NCBI RefSeq assembly: GCF_000835165.1
Contig: NZ_CP007790.1
Span: forward strand, 620,001 to 684,000
Origin: Corynebacterium marinum DSM 44953
GTDB lineage: Bacteria > Actinomycetota > Actinomycetes > Mycobacteriales > Mycobacteriaceae
Direction: 5' to 3'
DNA: 64,000 nucleotides
How positions within the stretch are numbered: position 1 is the stretch's first letter; each line of letters opens with the position of its first letter. The notes beneath the pieces are model-generated. The model saw only the letters and a list, made by a program, of their open reading frames with translations, made no database searches and was not told the DNA's origin. The translations under genes were made by a program, and so were the position numbers. Below, piece by piece: positions 34,361 to 43,888 of this stretch.

Positions 34361-34400
34361 GTGCCGCCATGACGTGAAAACGTCATGGCGGCACTATCAT
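34361..34400 (+). terminator. mctC terminator joined to the next gene's -10 box
   Basis: GTGCCGCCATGACG at 34361-34374 and CGTCATGGCGGCAC at 34381-34394 form a perfect 14-bp stem with a 6-base loop. TATCAT at 34395-34400 follows with no gap and lies seven bases before the GTG at 34408, so it serves both as the T-containing tail and as the probable -10 of the next gene. Confidence 0.8.
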
Positions 34401-34407
34401 TCTCCGG

Positions 34408-35226
34408 GTGTCGAGAACTTCTTCCGGTGGCCGCACGTTTCCGGCGATTGTGGCCGCCGTCGTAGCCGTGGTGGTGATGGCGATCCCCCTCATCGCTGTC
34501 TTCGGTGCGACTCCCGACGAGGACGGCTCAGCCGACGGGGGCGTCGATAAGCAGGCCGTCGACGTGCGCCCCGTGACGGCCAACGGACCCGACCTGGAGT
34601 CCTTCGTGGAGAACTCCACAGGCTCGCAGATCAGCTTCCTCCGGCTCTCCGACGGCGAACGCGCCGGCACGGCCACGGAACGATTCGCGCGGCCGGCCCT
34701 CAGCCTCATCAAGCTCTACATCGCCGAGTACGTCATCGAGAACGGCACGTTCGCAGAGCAGTACGCGGCGATCGACATGATCAGCTCCTCGGACGACCGC
34801 ACGGCGGGGGAACTGTACCGGGAGTACCCGGAATCCATCGACGAGGTGGCCAAGAAGTACGGCCTGCTCTCCACCCGCGCGCATGACCGCTGGGGCTACT
34901 CGGTGACCTCGACCTACGACGTGGTCAGTTTCATCGCCCAGCTGATCGATGAGGACCCCACCCACCCGATCCTGGTGGCTATGGCGGAGGCGACCCCCAT
35001 CGCCGCCGACGGCTACGGCCAGGATTTCGGGACATCGGTCCTGCCCGGGGTGATCGGCACGAAGTGGGGCTGGTCGGACGACCGGGATCTGCACTCGTCG
35101 GTTTCCTTCGGCGAAAACTTCGTCGTTGCGGCGGCGGTGACCGGAGATGCGGACGATCTGACCGAACTGGTCGAATCCCAGCTTGAGGACGATGTGAAGG
35201 CGATTACAGGTTCGTCAGCTTCCTGA
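34408..35226 (+). CDS. Exported serine-hydrolase/beta-lactamase-like protein
   Basis: A 272-residue protein with one N-terminal hydrophobic helix (about 12-34), so anchored or secreted. Downstream are candidate active-site motifs of the penicillin-recognising fold: SLIK at 99-102 (SxxK), SSSDD at about 126-130 (SxD/N) and GTKWG near 218-222 (in place of KTG). Spacing is shorter than in class A beta-lactamases, so activity is uncertain. It may be a cell-wall or inactive relative. Leaderless start: TATCAT seven bases before the GTG. Its end overlaps the convergent DUF1906 gene by 23 bp. Confidence 0.7.
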   Translation: MSRTSSGGRTFPAIVAAVVAVVVMAIPLIAVFGATPDEDGSADGGVDKQAVDVRPVTANGPDLESFVENSTGSQISFLRLSDGERAGTATERFARPALSLIKLYIAEYVIENGTFAEQYAAIDMISSSDDRTAGELYREYPESIDEVAKKYGLLSTRAHDRWGYSVTSTYDVVSFIAQLIDEDPTHPILVAMAEATPIAADGYGQDFGTSVLPGVIGTKWGWSDDRDLHSSVSFGENFVVAAAVTGDADDLTELVESQLEDDVKAITGSSAS

Positions 35227-36076
35227 CCAGGTCGACGCCCTGCTGGATCTGCTCCTGGCTGAGGCTGGAGCTGTTCGGCAGGGAGGGGATGGCGTTCGTG
35301 GCCGAGGCCGGGATCGCGCTCTGCGGCTGCGCCTGGCCCGGGGTCCACTGGCCCCAGTCCTGGGCGTAGACGTTGTTGATGTCGATGCCGATGCCTTCGA
35401 TTGTGTCCTTGTCGATGCGGATCTGGTGCAGCGTGGTCCGCGGGTGGATCTGCCCGTTGGAGCCCCAGTTGTGCATCCAGAAGTACTGCCCGATGCCGTC
35501 CTGGACCGCCCAGTCGATGACGCTGTAGTTGCCGTACACGCCGGTCTGGTAGCCGGCCACCTGCAGGGCGCCCTGGAAGGCCTGCAGATAGGGGCGGATC
35601 TGGGTGTCGTACTGCGCGCGGGTGGGGTTGTCGTCGATGGCGACGTAGATCGGGCGGCCGGTCGGCCCCCCGGCAGCCCGGTGGTAGGAGATGGCCTGCG
35701 GCGCGTGCGTTGCGGCGCCCAGGGCTCCCTGCTTCCAGTCGGCTGTCGCGTCCTTGCCGTACTGGTACACTGACGCCACGGCGAGACCGTGGTTCGCGAA
35801 GTCCTGCGTCTCCGCGGCGGTGAGGGGCTTGCCCAGCATCCATTCCGCACCCGGACGGCGGCCGGACACGTAGCGTACGGCGCCCAGATGGCCGGCAGCC
35901 TTGACGGCAGCCGCGGAAGGGACTCCCGCCGAGTAATCGATGACCGTGCCCAGGATCGCGCCCTGGGCACGGGCCTGCGGGAGGGCTGCGCCGACGGTGC
36001 CGACGGTGCCCGCGGCCACGGCGATGGCGGCTGCGCGCAGGAATCCGCGCCGGTTGAGAGAAGGGGTGTTGGACAC
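35204..36076 (-). CDS. Tat-exported DUF1906 glycoside-hydrolase-like protein
   Basis: A 290-residue protein with a twin-arginine signal (NRRGFLRAAAIAVAAG, about residues 8-23) and processing near AQA. The mature part matches DUF1906 (Rv2525c type), a TIM-barrel domain: GTVIDYSAGVPSAAAVKAAG, AVRYVSGRRPG, IYVAIDDNPTRAQYDT, and WMHNWGSNGQ. These proteins resemble glycoside hydrolases and are linked to the mycobacterial cell envelope, but a substrate is not established. The GTG at 36076 is preferred because it places the RR motif at the expected spot; GGGAG lies about 9 bases upstream. Confidence 0.88.
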   Translation of the reverse strand: MSNTPSLNRRGFLRAAAIAVAAGTVGTVGAALPQARAQGAILGTVIDYSAGVPSAAAVKAAGHLGAVRYVSGRRPGAEWMLGKPLTAAETQDFANHGLAVASVYQYGKDATADWKQGALGAATHAPQAISYHRAAGGPTGRPIYVAIDDNPTRAQYDTQIRPYLQAFQGALQVAGYQTGVYGNYSVIDWAVQDGIGQYFWMHNWGSNGQIHPRTTLHQIRIDKDTIEGIGIDINNVYAQDWGQWTPGQAQPQSAIPASATNAIPSLPNSSSLSQEQIQQGVDLVRKLTNL

Positions 36077-36223
36077 TGGGAGCTCCCGGGGGTGAGTGGT
36101 GGTGACCGCAACAGCAGTCACATAAGTAACAGGGATTACGTTAGCAACGGGGGAGTGGTGGCGCCAGGGAACCCGTCCGATCCGGCCGGGGTCGGCCGCG
36201 CGCGGAACCCGCGGGAAAGGGAA

Positions 36224-36254
36224 GGGCGGGCCACGTTTTAAGCGTGGCCCGCCC
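36224..36254 (-). terminator. Terminator of tRNA-Arg
   Basis: GGGCGGGCCACG at 36224-36235 pairs perfectly with CGTGGCCCGCCC at 36243-36254 around a 7-base loop. On the minus strand it begins 11 bases after the tRNA 3' end and is followed by TTCCCTTT. Confidence 0.8.
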
Positions 36255-36265
36255 AATTTAAATCG

Positions 36266-36338
36266 TGCCCCAGAGAGGAATCGAACCTCCGACACCGGCT
36301 TTAGGAGAGCCGTGCTCTATCCACTGAGCTACTGGGGC
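36266..36338 (-). tRNA. tRNA-Arg (anticodon CCU)
   Basis: The minus strand reads GCCCCAGTAGCTCAGTGG at the 5' end, an anticodon stem CGGCT/AGCCG around loop CTCCTAA (anticodon CCT), the T-arm GGTTCGATTCC and the acceptor end CTGGGGCA. The 73-nt cloverleaf closes fully. CCA is not encoded. Confidence 0.96.
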
Positions 36339-36440
36339 AACACCGGATAGGGTACCGCACAAGGGGCAGGTGTCGGAAACCGTGACACGGCGAACTATCC
36401 TGGACAGGTAGACACTGATCACGCCAGAAAGGACCACGCC

Positions 36441-36719
36441 GTGGCCCAGAACGAGCCCACCTTCATCGACGTCCAGCGACGGGACATCGTCGCCGAGATC
36501 GTGACCAAGGATGGTGTCCCGGTGCTGTCCATTGACAAGCAGGTGCCGGGCGGATCCTCCAAGCGGCTGCTGCTGCTCAACAAGATCGACGCCAAGCAGC
36601 TCGCCAACGTCCTCGAGCATTACCTCAAGCAGGTGTACTCCCTGGAGCTGGCGGGCCTCAACGCCTCGCTCTCGCCCCAGGACATGGTCGCCCTGTTCGG
36701 TGAAGAGGACGAGGACTAG
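36441..36719 (+). CDS. Small conserved protein of unknown function (92 aa)
   Basis: A 92-residue soluble, acidic protein starting MAQNEPTFIDVQRRDIVAEI, with a strand-rich first half and a helical second half (LNKIDAKQLANVLEHYLKQVY). No Cys motifs or membrane segment. AAAGGA lies about 9 bases before the GTG; TATCCT at 36396-36401 is a likely -10. The last stop base group CTAG is shared with the convergent mycoredoxin gene. I do not recognise a function. Confidence 0.8.
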   Translation: MAQNEPTFIDVQRRDIVAEIVTKDGVPVLSIDKQVPGGSSKRLLLLNKIDAKQLANVLEHYLKQVYSLELAGLNASLSPQDMVALFGEEDED

Positions 36720-36988
36720 TCAGTTGACCCGGCCGTGAGCTCCTCGAGTTTGCGGCGCACGGCGGAAGCCTCCGGGTTGGTGGCGTGCGTGCCGTCGGAG
36801 TACTTCACCGTGGGTACTACACGGTTGCCGTCGTTGACGGATTCGACCCAGGCCGCGGCTTCGGCGTCGAGTTCGACGTCGACCAGGTCGTAGGGGGTTT
36901 CGGTCCGGTCGAGTCGCTTACGCAGGCTGGTGCAGTAGGGGCACCAGGTGGTGGCGTAGATCGTGACGTGGTTGGTTTCGGCCGTCAT
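36716..36988 (-). CDS. mrx1: Mycoredoxin 1 (glutaredoxin-fold, mycothiol-dependent)
   Basis: A 90-residue glutaredoxin-like protein. The redox motif CPYC is at residues 16-19 in YATTWCPYCTSL, and the cis-proline is in NRVVPTVKYSDG. In actinobacteria this family reduces S-mycothiolated proteins and mixed disulfides, for example with arsenate reductases and peroxidases. The ATG overlaps the dfrA stop (ATGA), making it the last gene of the cysQ-thyA-dfrA-mrx1 operon. Confidence 0.92.
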   Translation of the reverse strand: MTAETNHVTIYATTWCPYCTSLRKRLDRTETPYDLVDVELDAEAAAWVESVNDGNRVVPTVKYSDGTHATNPEASAVRRKLEELTAGSTD

Positions 36989-37527
36989 GCGGCCTCCTTT
37001 CGCTCGTAACGCAGGAAACGGTACCTCAGGGGGAGGTCACTGGGAACATCGTCGAGGATTAGCCCGCCCCTGTCCGAGAGAAGCCAGTCGGTGTCGGCGA
37101 CGAGGCCGAACTCGGCGGGAATCTCCGGGGCGTGGACGGCGAGGTCGCCGAGAGCGTCGCCGAGCCGGGCCCCGATGAGGGTGACCTCCAGGACGTCGAC
37201 CTGGTCGATGGTAGCGGCGTACACCTGCCCGCCGCCCATGATCCACACCTCGGGGGAGTCGGCGAGCTCCGGCAGGTCGTTGATCACTTGGCCGCCGTCG
37301 GACCATTCGCCCGCCTCGCGGGTGCACAGGATGAAATTCTCCCGGCCGGGCAGGGGACGGAACTTCTCCGGCAGGCTCAGCCACGTCCGCCGGCCCATGA
37401 TGACGGGGTGGCCGTTGGTGATCTCCCGGAAATGGGCGAGGTCCTCCGGCACATGCCAGGGCATGCGCGCCCCGTCGCCGATGACCCCGTCGAGGGACTG
37501 TGCCCAGATGGCGCCGAGCATGGTCAT
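36985..37527 (-). CDS. dfrA: Dihydrofolate reductase
   Basis: A 180-residue enzyme that regenerates tetrahydrofolate with NADPH, needed after each thymidylate synthase turnover. Landmarks are AIWAQSLDGVIG near the N-terminus, PWHVPEDLAHFREIT with the substrate-binding acid, VIMGRRTW and the nucleotide-binding IMGGGQVY. The ATG at 37527 overlaps the thyA stop (ATGA); a second ATG two codons on is an alternative. Its product works directly with that of thyA. Confidence 0.96.
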   Translation of the reverse strand: MTMLGAIWAQSLDGVIGDGARMPWHVPEDLAHFREITNGHPVIMGRRTWLSLPEKFRPLPGRENFILCTREAGEWSDGGQVINDLPELADSPEVWIMGGGQVYAATIDQVDVLEVTLIGARLGDALGDLAVHAPEIPAEFGLVADTDWLLSDRGGLILDDVPSDLPLRYRFLRYERKEAA

Positions 37528-38333
37528 CAGACGGAGACCCTGCCCCGGATCGCCGGGTGGGGATCGTAGCCGACAACCTCGACGTCGTCGAAGGCGTAGC
37601 CGAAGATGCTCTCCGCCTGCCGCAGGTGCAACTGCGGGTAGGGGCGCGGCTCCCGGGAGAGCTGCTCGCGCACCTGCTCCAGGTGGTCGTTGTAGATGTG
37701 GCAGTCTCCGCCGGTCCAGACCAGTTCGCCGACTTCGAGGCCCGCCTGCTGGGCGAACATGTGGGCCAGCAAGGCGTAGGAGGCGATGTTGAAGGGCACA
37801 CCGAGGAACATGTCCGCGGAGCGCTGGTAGACCTGCAGGGAGAGTTTCCCGTCCACGACGTAGAGCTGGAAAAGCAGGTGGCAGGGTAGCAGCGCCATTT
37901 TGTCCAGTTCGGAGACGTTCCATGCGGAGACCACGTTGCGGCGGGAATCCGGGTTGGACTTCAGGGTTTCCAGGGCCTCGGCGATCTGGTCGATGTGTGC
38001 GCCGTCCGGGGTGGGCCAGGAGCGCCACTGCACGCCGTAGACGGGACCGAGTTCGCCCTCGTCGTCGGCCCATTCGTTCCAGATGCGGATGTTGTTGTCC
38101 TGCAGCCACCGGACGTTGGAGTCGCCGCGCAGGAACCACAGCAGCTCGCCCACGACGGAGTGGAGGTGGACCTTCTTCGTCGTGAGCAGCGGGAATGAGT
38201 CGGACAAGTCGTAGCGGAGCTGCCGGCCGAACACGCTGAGGGTGCCGGTCCCGGTGCGATCGCCCTTGGTTGCGCCCTGCTCGAGGATCTCGCGGAGGAG
38301 ATCTTCGTAGGGAGTGGGGATGGAGGCAGTCAT
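37527..38333 (-). CDS. thyA: Thymidylate synthase ThyA
   Basis: A 268-residue enzyme that makes dTMP from dUMP using methylene-tetrahydrofolate. The catalytic cysteine is in [13 protein letters not shown], with [19 protein letters not shown] and the C-terminal [13 protein letters not shown] also conserved. The ATG at 38333 ([13 protein letters not shown]) is chosen by comparison with family length. It lies 10 bases after the cysQ stop and overlaps dfrA. Confidence 0.97.
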   Translation of the reverse strand: MTASIPTPYEDLLREILEQGATKGDRTGTGTLSVFGRQLRYDLSDSFPLLTTKKVHLHSVVGELLWFLRGDSNVRWLQDNNIRIWNEWADDEGELGPVYGVQWRSWPTPDGAHIDQIAEALETLKSNPDSRRNVVSAWNVSELDKMALLPCHLLFQLYVVDGKLSLQVYQRSADMFLGVPFNIASYALLAHMFAQQAGLEVGELVWTGGDCHIYNDHLEQVREQLSREPRPYPQLHLRQAESIFGYAFDDVEVVGYDPHPAIRGRVSV

Positions 38334-38343
38334 GCGGACTACC

Positions 38344-39102
38344 TTAGTAGCGACCGTTCGCCGCACGGAAAGCCGCAGCCATCGAGAGGATCTCCTCGGC
38401 CAGCTCGGGGCGGCAGATGAGGATGTCGGGCATGTAGGTGTCCCGGTTGTTGTACGTGAGCTCGGTGCCGTCGAGGCGCGAGCAGTGCAGGCCCGCGGCC
38501 TTCGCGACGCCCACCGGCGCGGCGGAGTCCCATTCGTACTGGCCGCCGGCGTGGATGTAGGCGTCGTAGTCGCCGAGCAGGACGTGCATGGCCTTGGCTC
38601 CGGCGGAGCCGATCGCGGCGGTCTCGAAACCGAGCTTCTCCGCGATGTGGAGGGCCACCTGCGGGGGACGGTTGTGGGAGATGGCCAGCTTTTTCGCGTA
38701 CGGGCCCTTCACCGCGCGGGATTCCGCGGAACTGAAGACCACCCCGAGGTCGGGCAGGGCGACGGCCGCATGGGTGGGGATGCCCTTCTCGACGAGCGCG
38801 ATGTGCACCGCCCAGTCCTGGCGTCCGGTGGCGAATTCCTTGGTGCCGTCCAGCGGGTCGATGATCCACACCCGGTCCTTGTCCAGCCGCTCCAGGGTGT
38901 CGGCCATCTCCTCCGAGAGGAAACCGTCGTCCGGGCGGTGTTGCCCCAGGACGCGGGCGATCCAGTTCTGCGCGAGCTCGTCGCCGGCGTCGCCGAGGTT
39001 GCGGCCGCGCAGGGCGCCGACGTTGCGGACCCCCTTGAGAATCTCCCCCGTGCCCTGCGCCAGCAGGTGGGTGAGTCGGGCGTCGTCAAGCTGAGCTGTC
39101 AT
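38344..39102 (-). CDS. cysQ: CysQ-like 3'(2'),5'-bisphosphate nucleotidase / inositol-phosphatase family
   Basis: A 252-residue member of the lithium-sensitive phosphomonoesterase family. Metal-binding motifs are visible: [20 protein letters not shown] and the C-terminal [15 protein letters not shown]. The likely substrate is PAP (from sulfate assimilation), though inositol phosphates are possible. TAAGGT at 39110-39115 (minus strand) lies seven bases before the ATG, indicating a leaderless mRNA. It is first in the operon with thyA, dfrA and mrx1 and divergent from lhr. Confidence 0.9.
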   Translation of the reverse strand: MTAQLDDARLTHLLAQGTGEILKGVRNVGALRGRNLGDAGDELAQNWIARVLGQHRPDDGFLSEEMADTLERLDKDRVWIIDPLDGTKEFATGRQDWAVHIALVEKGIPTHAAVALPDLGVVFSSAESRAVKGPYAKKLAISHNRPPQVALHIAEKLGFETAAIGSAGAKAMHVLLGDYDAYIHAGGQYEWDSAAPVGVAKAAGLHCSRLDGTELTYNNRDTYMPDILICRPELAEEILSMAAAFRAANGRY

Positions 39103-39136
39103 GCCGTCGACCTTACCGCGCGGGTTAGAGTTGGGC

Positions 39137-42100
39137 ATGGCTGACAGCATCCTCTCGCGCTTCCGCCCCCAGGTGGCCACCTGGTTCGGGGAGGTCTTCG
39201 AGGCGCCCACCCCGGTGCAGAAGAAGGCGTGGTCGGCGATCTCCGCCGGCGACAACGCGCTCGTGGTCGCGCCCACGGGTTCCGGCAAGACCCTCGCGGC
39301 GTTTCTGTGGGCCCTGGACAGTCTCGTGGAACGGGCCGGACAGCTGACGCTCCCGGTGGGGGAGGAGCGGGCGTCGGAAAGCGGGGGAGGGGTGAAAGTC
39401 CTCTACATTTCGCCGCTGAAGGCTCTCGGCGTGGACGTGGAGAACAACCTCCGCGCCCCGCTCACCGGCATCAGCCGGGTGGCGCAGCGGCTCGGGCTGG
39501 ACGCGCCGGACATCACGGTGGCAGTGCGCTCGGGCGACACCCCGCAGGCGGAACGCAACCGGCAGGTGCGCAGGCCGCCGGACATCCTGATCACCACGCC
39601 GGAGTCGATGTATCTCATGCTCACGTCGAAGGCGGCGGGCATCCTCAAGAGCGTCGACACCGTGATCATCGACGAGATCCACGCATTGGCGGGCACCAAG
39701 CGGGGCGTCCACCTGACGCTGAGCCTGGAGCGCCTGGCACGGCTGACCGGCGGCTTCCAGCGGATCGGCCTGTCCGCCACCGTGCGGCCGCTGACCACGG
39801 TGGCGAATTTTCTCGGCGGCGGCCGGCCGGTGGAGATCATTGCCCCGCCCTCGGAGAAGGCGTGGGAACTCGGCGTCCGCGTCGGGGTCGAGGACATGTC
39901 GGACCTGCCGGTGCCGGAGATGGGCTCCACCATCGGGGAGGCGACGGTCGACGACCCGCTCGGCCTGTCCGGCGCCCCCGGGGAAGGCCCGGCTGAGTCG
40001 GCCCTGCCGCAGCAGAAGTCGATCTGGCCCTACATCGAACGTGACGTCTACGAGGAGGTCATGGCGCACCGCTCGACACTGGTGTTCGTCAACTCCCGGC
40101 GTTCCGCGGAGCGGCTGACCAGCCGGCTCAATGAGATCCACGCCGAGATCCACGACCCGGAGTCGCTGGCTCCCGACCTGCGGCGCCCACCGGCCCAGAT
40201 CATGGTGGCCGCGGACACGGCCGGCTCCGCCCCGCCCGTCATCGCGCGTGCCCACCACGGCTCCGTGTCCAAGGACGAACGGGCCCGGACGGAGCAGATG
40301 CTCAAGGAGGGTTCCCTGCGCGCGGTGGTGGCGACCAGTTCGCTGGAGCTGGGCATCGACATGGGCGCGGTCGACCTGGTGGTGCAGGTGGAGTCGCCCC
40401 CGAGCGTGGCGTCCGGCCTGCAGCGGGTGGGCCGCGCCGGGCACTCGGTGGGTGCGGTGTCCGAGGGTTCCTTCTACCCGAAGCACCGCGCCGACCTGGT
40501 GCAGTCGGCGGTGACGGTGGCCCGGATGCGGCAGGGGCTCATCGAGGAGCTCCACGTGCCCGCCAACCCCCTCGACGTGCTGGCGCAGCACACGGTGGCC
40601 GCGGTGGCGGTGGAGGACGTCGACGTGGAGGAGTGGTACGCCCTGGTGCGGCGGGCCTGGCCCTACCGGGAGCTCTCGCGCGATGTCTTCGACGCGGTGA
40701 TCGACCTGGTCAGCGGAGTCTACCCGTCGACGGATTTCGCCGAACTGCGTCCACGGGTGGTCTTCGACCGGGTGACGGGGATGCTCTCCGCCCGCCCGGG
40801 CGCGCAGCGGGTCGCGGTGACCTCCGGCGGCACGATCCCCGACCGCGGCATGTTCGGCGTGTTCCTCCTCGGCGGAGAGGGCACCCCGCGCCGGGTGGGC
40901 GAGTTGGACGAGGAGATGGTCTACGAGTCGCGCGTCGGCGACGTCTTCACGCTCGGGGCCTCCAGCTGGCGCATCGAGGACATCACCCGTGATCAGGTGC
41001 TGGTCAGCCCGGCGCCGGGGCACACCGGCCGACTGCCTTTCTGGACGGGCGACGCCGCGGGCCGGCCGTACGAACTCGGCCTCGCCCTCGGCGCCTACCG
41101 CCGCGATGTCCACGCCGACCCGGGCAAGATCGTCGACCTCGACGACAATGCGCGTACCAACCTGCTGGCTTTCCTGGCCGAGCAGCATGAGGCGACCGGC
41201 GTGATCCCGGACGAGAAGACCCTGGTGCTGGAGAGGTTCCGCGACGAGCTCGGCGACTGGCGCGTCGTCCTGCACACACCCTTCGGCCGTGGGGTCAACG
41301 CGGCGTGGGCGCTGGCGGTCGGCGCGCGGGTGGCCGAGCGCACCGGCATGGACGCCCAGGCCGTCGCCGGCGACGACGGGATAGTCCTGCGCCTGCCCGA
41401 GGGGGACACCGAACCCGACGCCTCCATCTTCCTCTTCGACGCCGACGACATCGGCGAGCTGGTCACCGAGCAGGTGGGCAACTCGGCGTTGTTCGCCTCC
41501 CGCTTCCGCGAGTGCGCCGCCCGCGCGCTGCTGCTCCCGCGCCGCAACCCCGGCAAGCGCGCCCCGCTGTGGCAGCAGCGCCAGCGCGCCGAGCAGCTGC
41601 TGGATGTGGCCCGGAAGTACCCCAGCTTCCCCATCATTTTGGAGACCGTCCGCGAGTGCCTCCAGGACGTCTATGATCTGCCCGCGCTCACCCAGGTCTG
41701 CCGCGACCTGGGGACCCGCCGGATCCGCATCGCGGAGGTCACCACCGATCAACCCAGCCCCTTCGCTTCCTCGCTGCTGTTCAACTACACCGGGGCATTC
41801 ATGTACGAGGGGGACAGCCCGCTGGCGGAGAAGCGTGCCGCCGCGCTCGCCCTCGACCCGACGCTGCTGGCGAAACTGCTCGGCACCGTCGAACTGCGGG
41901 AACTGCTGGCCCCCGAGATCATCGACGAGGTCCACGAACAACTGCGCCGCCGCGGCGAACGCCGGGCCAGGTCGCCGGAGGAACTCGCCGACACCCTGCG
42001 GATCCTCGGCCCCGTCCCCGTCGACGAGCTGGGTGAGTACACCACTTTCCCCGGCGGGCCGGAGAGCCTCGGCAGCCTGGGCGACCGGATCATGGAGATC

Positions 42101-43792
42101 CGGATCGGCGGCCGCCCCCACCTCGCGCAGGCGTTGGACGCTCCACTGCTCCGCGATGCGCTGGGGATCCCCGTCCCGCCCGGTGTCCCCGCGCAGGTGG
42201 GCACCATCCTCGACGCGCTGGAGCAGCTGGTCTCCCGCTGGGTGCGCACACGCGGGCCCTTCGTCCTCCGCGACCTCGCCGACGCCTTCGGGCTGGCCGT
42301 CAGCGCCGCCCATTCGGCGCTGAAACCCCTGCTTGCCGACGGCCGCGTCATCGAGGGCCGCTTCCGCCAGGGCGTCGAGGAACAGGAGTACTGCTCGGCG
42401 GACGTGCTGGGGGTCATCCGACGCAGGTCGCTGGCCGCCGCGCGCGCCGCCACCCAGGCGGTCTCCCAGTCCGCCTACGCCCGCTTCCTCGTCGACTGGC
42501 ACCAGGTCGCGCCGGTGGGGAAGCGGCCTGTGCTGCGCGGCGCCGACGGGGTGTTCACCGTCCTCGAACAGCTCGCCGGTGCGCGGCTGCCCGCCAGCGC
42601 GTGGGAATCCCTCGTCCTGCCCGCCCGGGTGGCGGACTACTCCCCGCTGCACCTCGACGAGCTCACCTCCTCCGGGGAGGTCCTCATCCTCGGCGCCGGC
42701 ACCGCCGCCGCCCGCGACCCGTGGATCATGCTCCTCCCGGCCGACTACGCCGCCGAACTCGCACCACGGATCGACCCCGAGGGTCTGACGTTCATCCAGG
42801 AGCAGGTCGTGGAGATTCTCCGCCGCGGCGGCGGTTTCCTCTTCGCCGAGCTGCAGGCCGAGCTAACCGAGCTGGTCACCTCAGAAGAGCTGCGGGAGGC
42901 GCTGTGGGGACTGGTCGACGCAGGCCTGGTCAGCCCCGACAGTTTCGCCCCGGTCCGCTCCCGCCTGGCCACCTCCGGCGGCACGACCGCCCACCGTGCC
43001 CGGCGCCGCCCCAACCGTTCCCGGGTCCGCATGGGCCGGCCGCGCAGCCTGCCCAGCGTGCCGCACGACATGGGCGGCCGCTGGTCCCTGACCGTCCCCG
43101 CCAGTACCGACGCCACCGCCCGCTCCGTGATCCAGGGGGAGACGTGGCTGGACCGCTACGGCGTGGTCACCCGGGGCAGCGTCGTCGCCGAGGACGTGCT
43201 CGGCGGATTCGCCCTGGCCTACAAGGTCCTCAGCGGTTTCGAGGAGTCCGGCAAGGCGATGCGCGGGTACCTCGTCGAGGGGCTCGGCGCCTCGCAGTTC
43301 TCCACCCCGGCCGTCATCGACCGGTTGCGCGGCATGGCGGACAGCCCGGACCTGGGCGGCTGGCCCTCCGGGACGCAGGACCCGGACGTCCACGTGCTCG
43401 CCGCCGCCGACCCTGCCAACCCCTACGGCGCGGCGCTGCCCTGGCCGGAGAACGGGCCGAGCCGGGCGGCGGGCGCCATGGTCGTGCTCGCGGACGGGCT
43501 CCTGCTCGCCCACGTCACCCGCGGCGGCCGCACCCTCACGCTCTTCGACGACGTCAACACCGACCTGGTCGTCGCGGCGCTCGCGGCCACCGTCGATCAG
43601 CCGCTCACGGTGGAGAAAGTCAACGGCGGACCCGTCTTCGACGCCCCGTTGCTGGGGGCGTTGCGGGAGGCGGGGGCGTCGATAAGCCCGCGGGGCGTCA
43701 GGATCGGCGGGCGCTCAGCGCCCCCGCGTGCCCCCGGACGGGGGCGAAGCGTGGGCGACGCCATTGAGGGGCTGACTTTCCGCGACGAATAA
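39137..43792 (+). CDS. lhr: Lhr large superfamily-2 helicase
   Basis: A 1,551-residue protein with the full-length Lhr layout. RecA domain 1 (Walker A APTGSGKT near 55, DEIH near 188) and RecA domain 2 (motif VI region GLQRVGRAGHSVG near 440) are followed by a winged helix and a beta-barrel Lhr-core module. A long C-terminal part carries further winged-helix-like segments. Lhr is a 3'-5' helicase with preference for RNA:DNA hybrids and is linked to mitomycin C damage in mycobacteria. The ATG at 39137 has TTAGAG/TAGAGT 5-6 bases upstream, so it may be leaderless; start codons of cysQ and lhr are only 34 bp apart. Confidence 0.95.
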   Translation: MADSILSRFRPQVATWFGEVFEAPTPVQKKAWSAISAGDNALVVAPTGSGKTLAAFLWALDSLVERAGQLTLPVGEERASESGGGVKVLYISPLKALGVDVENNLRAPLTGISRVAQRLGLDAPDITVAVRSGDTPQAERNRQVRRPPDILITTPESMYLMLTSKAAGILKSVDTVIIDEIHALAGTKRGVHLTLSLERLARLTGGFQRIGLSATVRPLTTVANFLGGGRPVEIIAPPSEKAWELGVRVGVEDMSDLPVPEMGSTIGEATVDDPLGLSGAPGEGPAESALPQQKSIWPYIERDVYEEVMAHRSTLVFVNSRRSAERLTSRLNEIHAEIHDPESLAPDLRRPPAQIMVAADTAGSAPPVIARAHHGSVSKDERARTEQMLKEGSLRAVVATSSLELGIDMGAVDLVVQVESPPSVASGLQRVGRAGHSVGAVSEGSFYPKHRADLVQSAVTVARMRQGLIEELHVPANPLDVLAQHTVAAVAVEDVDVEEWYALVRRAWPYRELSRDVFDAVIDLVSGVYPSTDFAELRPRVVFDRVTGMLSARPGAQRVAVTSGGTIPDRGMFGVFLLGGEGTPRRVGELDEEMVYESRVGDVFTLGASSWRIEDITRDQVLVSPAPGHTGRLPFWTGDAAGRPYELGLALGAYRRDVHADPGKIVDLDDNARTNLLAFLAEQHEATGVIPDEKTLVLERFRDELGDWRVVLHTPFGRGVNAAWALAVGARVAERTGMDAQAVAGDDGIVLRLPEGDTEPDASIFLFDADDIGELVTEQVGNSALFASRFRECAARALLLPRRNPGKRAPLWQQRQRAEQLLDVARKYPSFPIILETVRECLQDVYDLPALTQVCRDLGTRRIRIAEVTTDQPSPFASSLLFNYTGAFMYEGDSPLAEKRAAALALDPTLLAKLLGTVELRELLAPEIIDEVHEQLRRRGERRARSPEELADTLRILGPVPVDELGEYTTFPGGPESLGSLGDRIMEIRIGGRPHLAQALDAPLLRDALGIPVPPGVPAQVGTILDALEQLVSRWVRTRGPFVLRDLADAFGLAVSAAHSALKPLLADGRVIEGRFRQGVEEQEYCSADVLGVIRRRSLAAARAATQAVSQSAYARFLVDWHQVAPVGKRPVLRGADGVFTVLEQLAGARLPASAWESLVLPARVADYSPLHLDELTSSGEVLILGAGTAAARDPWIMLLPADYAAELAPRIDPEGLTFIQEQVVEILRRGGGFLFAELQAELTELVTSEELREALWGLVDAGLVSPDSFAPVRSRLATSGGTTAHRARRRPNRSRVRMGRPRSLPSVPHDMGGRWSLTVPASTDATARSVIQGETWLDRYGVVTRGSVVAEDVLGGFALAYKVLSGFEESGKAMRGYLVEGLGASQFSTPAVIDRLRGMADSPDLGGWPSGTQDPDVHVLAAADPANPYGAALPWPENGPSRAAGAMVVLADGLLLAHVTRGGRTLTLFDDVNTDLVVAALAATVDQPLTVEKVNGGPVFDAPLLGALREAGASISPRGVRIGGRSAPPRAPGRGRSVGDAIEGLTFRDE

Positions 43793-43888
43793 CCGCAGTT
43801 CGCGGGCCCATGCCCACCGCAGTGGACGAAACTGCACCCGTGTGAGCCGCCGTCCCGGCCGATAATTTCCCCGGGGGGGGAAACCGGG

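Noticed and set aside
39125..42652. Very long minus-strand open frame of about 1,175 codons opposite lhr
   Set aside because: It mirrors the lhr codon pattern in high-GC DNA and its product is His/Gly/Arg/Asp-rich low-complexity sequence with no recognisable domain. lhr shows full helicase motifs on the plus strand.
43866..43883. TTTCCCC/GGGGAAA with an eight-G run as a phase-variation tract
   Set aside because: It lies between genes after lhr and before the IR, not in a coding start or promoter spacer that I can identify; length change would have no visible effect.
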